8,949 nt of DNA from Methanobacteriota archaeon (GTDB lineage: Archaea > Thermoplasmatota > Thermoplasmata > RBG-16-68-12), in contig VBLR01000131.1 in NCBI GenBank assembly GCA_005878665.1, positions 1 to 8,949 of the forward strand, given 5' to 3'. Shown here piece after piece: positions 6,553-8,949 of the stretch. The notes under the pieces are model-generated. The model saw only the letters and a list, made by a program, of their open reading frames with translations, did not search any database and was not told the origin of the DNA. How positions within the stretch are numbered: the first letter of the stretch is position 1; the number at the start of each line of letters is the position of its first letter. The position numbers and the translations under genes are program-made.

Positions 6553-6801
6553 ATGGTGTCCGAAGGAGCCCGGTGGACCGCGCCCGGAACGCCTCCACCG
6601 GCAGCGGGCGATGATCGGTGCTTGCGCTGCGGCTCGGCGTTGCAATCGATGGGCGTCGAACAGTTTCGGACCGGCGGGACGAGCGGGGGCTGGAAGCTGT
6701 TGTTCGGTGAATGGGCGGAACTCGGAGAACAACTCCTGCCTCTCGAACTCCTCGCGTGCCCCTCGTGTCGCCGGGTAGAAGCCCGGGTTCCGAGGCCCTA
6801 A
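6553..6801 (+). CDS. Small zinc-ribbon protein
   Basis: The protein has 82 residues and contains CLRCGS (C23, C26) and CPSCRR (C69, C72), the two CxxC knuckles of a zinc ribbon. They are separated by the conserved-looking segment GGWKLLFGEWAELGEQLLPL. Such small proteins occur widely in archaea and some bacteria. The function is not known; nucleic-acid or protein binding is possible. A GAGGT at 6545-6549, three bases before the ATG at 6553, gives modest support to this start. The first 20 residues are low-complexity (Pro, Ala, Gly), so a later start cannot be excluded. The gene follows the regulator after 63 nt with no obvious promoter. It converges on the next gene with 19 nt between the stops. 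Confidence 0.72.
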   Translation: MVSEGARWTAPGTPPPAAGDDRCLRCGSALQSMGVEQFRTGGTSGGWKLLFGEWAELGEQLLPLELLACPSCRRVEARVPRP

Positions 6802-6820
6802 ACGGCAGCGCACCCGATGC

Positions 6821-7762
6821 TCATTCGAGGATCGATACCGCGTCGGGACGTCCATCCCCGTCGCGATCTTCGCCCGCGACGACGCGGTAGAATTCGTCCC
6901 CGGGCCGGTATCCCTCGAGGACTTCGTCGGCCTGATGCGTGAGGCCCAAGATCGCCGCCATGGTCCCCGTCGCATGCAGCCCTCCCAGGGAAACGATGAC
7001 TTTGCTCGGGTTCCAGGGATTCCGGACCTTGGCGATGAGGCCCACTTGCTCGTCGGCATAAGGCCTCCCCGTCCGGGACGACTCCATCCGCCATACCTGC
7101 CTCCAATCGAAGTTCACTGCGAGGTGCGGGTTCAGGTCCATCGCGATGATGTTGGCGACGGGCCCGCCGACGAGGATCATGCCTTCCTTCCCCGCCCCGA
7201 GCGCCTTCACTTCCGTGTCGAGCCGGACCACGAGGCCTTTCCGCGGCGCGAAGAGCCGACCGAGGAAAAATCCGAGCTCGACGGCGTATGGCGAGTCCCG
7301 TGCGGTCGTGTTGAACGGCCCGTGCGTGTACGGCGAACCGACGACGATCGACCCGTCGAACACCCCGTCCCGGGTGAATTCCTCGAGGAAGCGGGCGACG
7401 ACCCCGGCGTGAGGAAGCATCGGAGAGGCGACGGGCGTACCGCGGCCCTTCAGGACAATCGCAAAGGCCTCCGCGGTGGGGGCCAAGATGCGCGCGGACG
7501 CACCGCGTTTCGGTTCCTCTCGAAGGACCTCCAACAACCCCGCGGCCTCGAGCCGCCGGACGTGGTAGTAGACCTTCTGTTCGTGGACCTTGAGCCGCTC
7601 CGCCAGGGCGTTTGGATAGTCGGGCGCCTTCGCGAGTTCCTGCAAGATGCGCCAAGCGAGCGGAGATGTCAATGCGGCCACACGGTTCGGCTGATCGAGA
7701 ATCTCGACCTCCCGCCCCACGGCGCCGTGCGACGTTTCCTCGACGAGCCAGCGTCGGACCAC
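6821..7762 (-). CDS. ArsR-like wHTH protein fused to an S-layer-like domain
   Basis: The protein has 313 residues and starts at GTG 7762, the first possible start after an in-frame TGA at 7780-7778. GTG 7720 is an alternative. Residues about 20-85 are an archaeal ArsR-type winged helix: LTSPLAWRILQELAKAPDYP, then LAERLKVHEQKVYYHVRRLE, then AAGLLEVL. Residues about 115-313 resemble the C-terminal domain of archaeal S-layer-type envelope proteins: a SIVVGSPYTHGPFN strand, EGMILVGGPVANIIAMDL, RNPWNPSKVIVSLGG with HATGTMAAI, and an acidic GEDRDGDGRPDAVSILE end. I see no signal peptide or membrane helix, so the S-layer-like part seems cytoplasmic. It may have been recruited as a ligand-sensing domain. 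It is divergent from the nucleotidylyltransferase gene, which it might regulate. Family assignment of the C-terminal half is by motif resemblance. Confidence 0.78.
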   Translation of the reverse strand: MVRRWLVEETSHGAVGREVEILDQPNRVAALTSPLAWRILQELAKAPDYPNALAERLKVHEQKVYYHVRRLEAAGLLEVLREEPKRGASARILAPTAEAFAIVLKGRGTPVASPMLPHAGVVARFLEEFTRDGVFDGSIVVGSPYTHGPFNTTARDSPYAVELGFFLGRLFAPRKGLVVRLDTEVKALGAGKEGMILVGGPVANIIAMDLNPHLAVNFDWRQVWRMESSRTGRPYADEQVGLIAKVRNPWNPSKVIVSLGGLHATGTMAAILGLTHQADEVLEGYRPGDEFYRVVAGEDRDGDGRPDAVSILE

Positions 7763-7780
7763 GGGGAACGAACGACCTCA

Positions 7781-7800
7781 TTCTATTAACATTTTTGTAA
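7781..7800 (-). promoter_or_regulatory. TATA-like AT-rich promoter for the wHTH/S-layer-like gene
   Basis: The minus strand reads TTACAAAAATGTTAATAGAA across this stretch. Either TTACAAAAAT or GTTAATAG could bind TBP, placing the transcript start between about 7769 and 7760, at or next to the GTG at 7762. The nearest GAGGT (7779-7775) lies 12 bases before the GTG, which is too far to be convincing, so a leaderless or near-leaderless mRNA is likely. Confidence 0.4.
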
Positions 7801-7825
7801 TGGTTATCCGAAAGTTGTAGATGCA

Positions 7826-7833
7826 TTTATAAT
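7826..7833 (+). promoter_or_regulatory. TATA box upstream of the small ORF and nucleotidylyltransferase
   Basis: TTTATAAT on the plus strand is the best archaeal TATA match in the window. Typical spacing predicts transcription starting near 7855-7857, immediately before an ATG at 7858. The nucleotidylyltransferase ATG at 7992 would then have a leader of about 135 nt, which is the space taken by the small ORF. Confidence 0.6.
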
Positions 7834-7857
7834 ACCGGTCGGACCTCACGACTGGGT

Positions 7858-7995
7858 ATGTCGAATCGACCGGTCACCCTCCTCCTCAAGGAACCCGTCG
7901 GATTCTCAGGCGGACAACTGGGCCCGCAAGGGATATACGCGTTGCCTGTGGCATGGGGCGTCCGCCGGAATCATCGGCAGGTGCATCGCGCATGA
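7858..7995 (+). CDS. Possible 45-residue leader ORF overlapping the nucleotidylyltransferase start
   Basis: This ATG-initiated frame of 45 codons ends in a TGA that overlaps the next gene's ATG as ATGA (7992-7995). Its ATG lies within about 3 nt of the start site predicted from the TATA box, so it could be read from a leaderless mRNA. The peptide begins MSNRPVTLLLKEPVGF and ends NHRQVHRA. It has no recognised domain and no clear membrane segment. It is in a different frame from the enzyme, so it is not an N-terminal extension of it. It may be a coupled small protein, a regulatory leader peptide, or a chance frame in an untranslated leader. No homology evidence is available, so confidence is low. 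Confidence 0.35.
   Translation: MSNRPVTLLLKEPVGFSGGQLGPQGIYALPVAWGVRRNHRQVHRA
7979..7983 (+). promoter_or_regulatory. Shine-Dalgarno for the nucleotidylyltransferase
   Basis: AGGTG lies eight bases before the ATG at 7992. It supports that start and shows the gene can be initiated internally on a leadered or polycistronic mRNA. Confidence 0.55.
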
Positions 7996-8949
7996 AGGCC
8001 GTCATCCTCGCCGCGGGAGAGGGCGCCCGGATGGGCCCCTTCACGGCGTCGGTCCCGAAGGTCATGATCCCGTTGGGGAACCGCCCTCTCCTGGAGTACG
8101 TCGTCCAGGCTCTGGCCGAGAACGGCGTGCGGGACCTCATCTTCGTCGTGGGCTATCGTCGGGAGCGCATCCAGTCCCACTTCCAGGACGGGAAGGCGTT
8201 CGGGAGTCACATCACCTACGTCACCCAGACGAAGCAACTGGGAACGGCGCACGGGATCTGGGAGGCCCGCGGGCACCTCGAGGATCCGTTCATCGTGCTG
8301 AACGGGAGCAACATGGTCGACGGGCGCTTCGTCGAGGATTTGCTCGCCGCCTCGAAACCGGCGGTGCTCATCACGCAGAGCGAGCGGCCCCAGAGCTACG
8401 GCGTCGTCACGGTCGACGGCAAAGAGCTCGTCGCCATCACGGAGAAACCGGCCGAGGTCATCTCGAACCTGATCAACACGGGGGCGTACGCCCTCGACGC
8501 TCGAATCTTCGACGAAATCGAGCGCCTCGCGAAGGATGGCAAGCACGACCTGCCGAGCGCCGTGTCGGCCTTGGCGAAGCGGGTCTCCGTCGGGGCGATT
8601 CCCACGGAAGGGACATGGGTCGACGCGCTGTACCCGTGGGACTTGCTCCGCCTGAACGCGGCGGCCCTCAAGACGACCGCCGAGCGCCGCGCGGGGACGA
8701 TCGAGCCGGCGGTCACGATCCGAGGCCGGGTGACGATCGGAGACGGCTGCGTGATCCGGTCCGGCGCGTACCTCCAAGGTCCGCTCTCCATCGGCGCCGG
8801 CTGTGAGATCGGTCCGAACGCGGTCCTCCTTCCGTCGACAAGCCTGGGAAAGAACGTCCGCATCGGCGCCCTGACGACCGTTGCGAACTCAATCCTGATG
8901 GACGACGTCATCCTGGGGCCCGCGAGCGTCGTCCAGGAGTCCGTGATCG
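7992..8949 (+). CDS. GlmU-like sugar-1-phosphate nucleotidylyltransferase with beta-helix domain (3' end cut)
   Basis: The window contains 319 codons with no stop; archaeal two-domain relatives have about 400 residues, so roughly 80 are missing. Residues 1-225 are the nucleotidyltransferase domain: MKAVILAAGEGARM with P22-K23 (nucleotide-binding loop), QLGTAHGIWEA (81-91), PQSYGVV (133-139), ITEKP (149-153), SNLINTGAYAL (158-168) and GTWVDALYPWDLLRLN (207-222). From about 236 begins a left-handed parallel beta-helix with hexapeptide-type turns (VTIRGRVTIGDGCVIRSGAY, then LSIGAGCEIGPNAVLLP, then VRIGALTTV). The usual role is to make a UDP- or dTDP-sugar from sugar-1-phosphate, often with acetyl transfer in the C-terminal domain, for surface glycans or protein glycosylation. 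The metal-binding Asp expected in the (N/Y)GD motif is Ser106 here (LNGSNMVD), while D211 is kept. Substrate cannot be decided from sequence alone. Confidence 0.9.
   Translation, partial: MKAVILAAGEGARMGPFTASVPKVMIPLGNRPLLEYVVQALAENGVRDLIFVVGYRRERIQSHFQDGKAFGSHITYVTQTKQLGTAHGIWEARGHLEDPFIVLNGSNMVDGRFVEDLLAASKPAVLITQSERPQSYGVVTVDGKELVAITEKPAEVISNLINTGAYALDARIFDEIERLAKDGKHDLPSAVSALAKRVSVGAIPTEGTWVDALYPWDLLRLNAAALKTTAERRAGTIEPAVTIRGRVTIGDGCVIRSGAYLQGPLSIGAGCEIGPNAVLLPSTSLGKNVRIGALTTVANSILMDDVILGPASVVQESVI

Noticed and set aside
5667..6614. Plus-strand frame of 315 codons over the regulator
   Set aside because: It is Arg/Pro/Gly-rich, and its start lies upstream of the predicted transcript start. 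The 5695-6489 frame has a clear winged helix.
7791..7796. Short T-run as a transcription terminator
   Set aside because: It lies in the divergent promoter between two gene starts, where no plus-strand gene ends. It is better explained as part of the minus-strand TATA region.
6798..7826. Minus-strand frame of 342 codons covering the wHTH/S-layer-like gene in another phase
   Set aside because: It is Arg/Gly-rich with no recognisable domain. The 6821-7762 frame carries two coherent domains.
7932..7939. ATATAC stretch as the promoter of the nucleotidylyltransferase
   Set aside because: It is a weaker TATA match than 7826-7833 and sits in GC-rich DNA. It is kept only as an alternative.
1..8949. 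tRNA, rRNA, CRISPR array, insertion sequence or attachment site
   Set aside because: No cloverleaf-like segment, regularly spaced direct repeats, transposase motifs or terminal inverted repeats were seen on either strand by reading.

Overview
The window looks archaeal. GC content is high, clearly above 60 % by eye, and the only AT-rich patches are TATA-like boxes of the archaeal type upstream of gene starts (about 5646-5657 and 7826-7833). There are Shine-Dalgarno-led GTG and ATG starts inside a tight operon, and probably leaderless or near-leaderless starts elsewhere. The gene families also fit: an archaeal-style winged-helix regulator fused to an S-layer-like domain, a two-domain sugar-phosphate nucleotidylyltransferase, DUF4430 surface proteins and an S-component-like membrane protein. 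A high-GC member of the Thermoplasmatota (Euryarchaeota in the broad sense) is my best guess from family content. No marker gene in the window proves it.

Layout. (1) Positions 3-2873, plus strand: the C-terminal 956 residues of a giant proline- and cysteine-free coiled-coil protein, cut by the left edge, with a 154-residue gapless internal duplication. (2) Positions 2874-5623, minus strand: a three-gene operon. It reads from 5623 downward: a secreted, glycosylation-sequon-rich eight-bladed beta-propeller protein with an N-terminal DUF4430-like domain and a C-terminal membrane anchor; a membrane-anchored DUF4430 (transcobalamin C-domain-like) protein; and a multi-spanning protein resembling an ECF-transporter S component. 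The genes overlap by 11 nt or are 1 nt apart, so they are probably translationally coupled. (3) Positions 5624-5694: a compact divergent promoter region in which the two TATA boxes each sit at the other's predicted start site, plus a perfect 7-bp inverted repeat around the operon's ribosome binding site. (4) Positions 5695-6489, plus strand: a winged-helix regulator with an unrecognised C-terminal domain, a candidate regulator of the operon. (5) Positions 6553-6801, plus strand: a small zinc-ribbon protein. (6) Positions 6821-7762, minus strand: an ArsR-like wHTH protein fused to an S-layer-like domain. (7) Positions 7763-7991: a second divergent promoter region with a possible 45-codon leaderless leader ORF. 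(8) Positions 7992-8949, plus strand: a GlmU-like nucleotidylyltransferase/left-handed beta-helix protein, cut by the right edge, with Ser where the family's metal-binding Asp is expected.

The most interesting unit is the 2874-5623 operon with its promoter and divergent regulator. Two DUF4430-type domains, a surface propeller and an S-component-like membrane protein suggest a small-molecule capture and uptake module. A corrinoid ligand is a reasonable but unproven guess, drawn from the relation between DUF4430 and transcobalamin. No ATPase or EcfT gene is visible in the window. No tRNA, rRNA, CRISPR array, insertion sequence or clear terminator was seen, and no gene-free stretch exceeds 300 bases.
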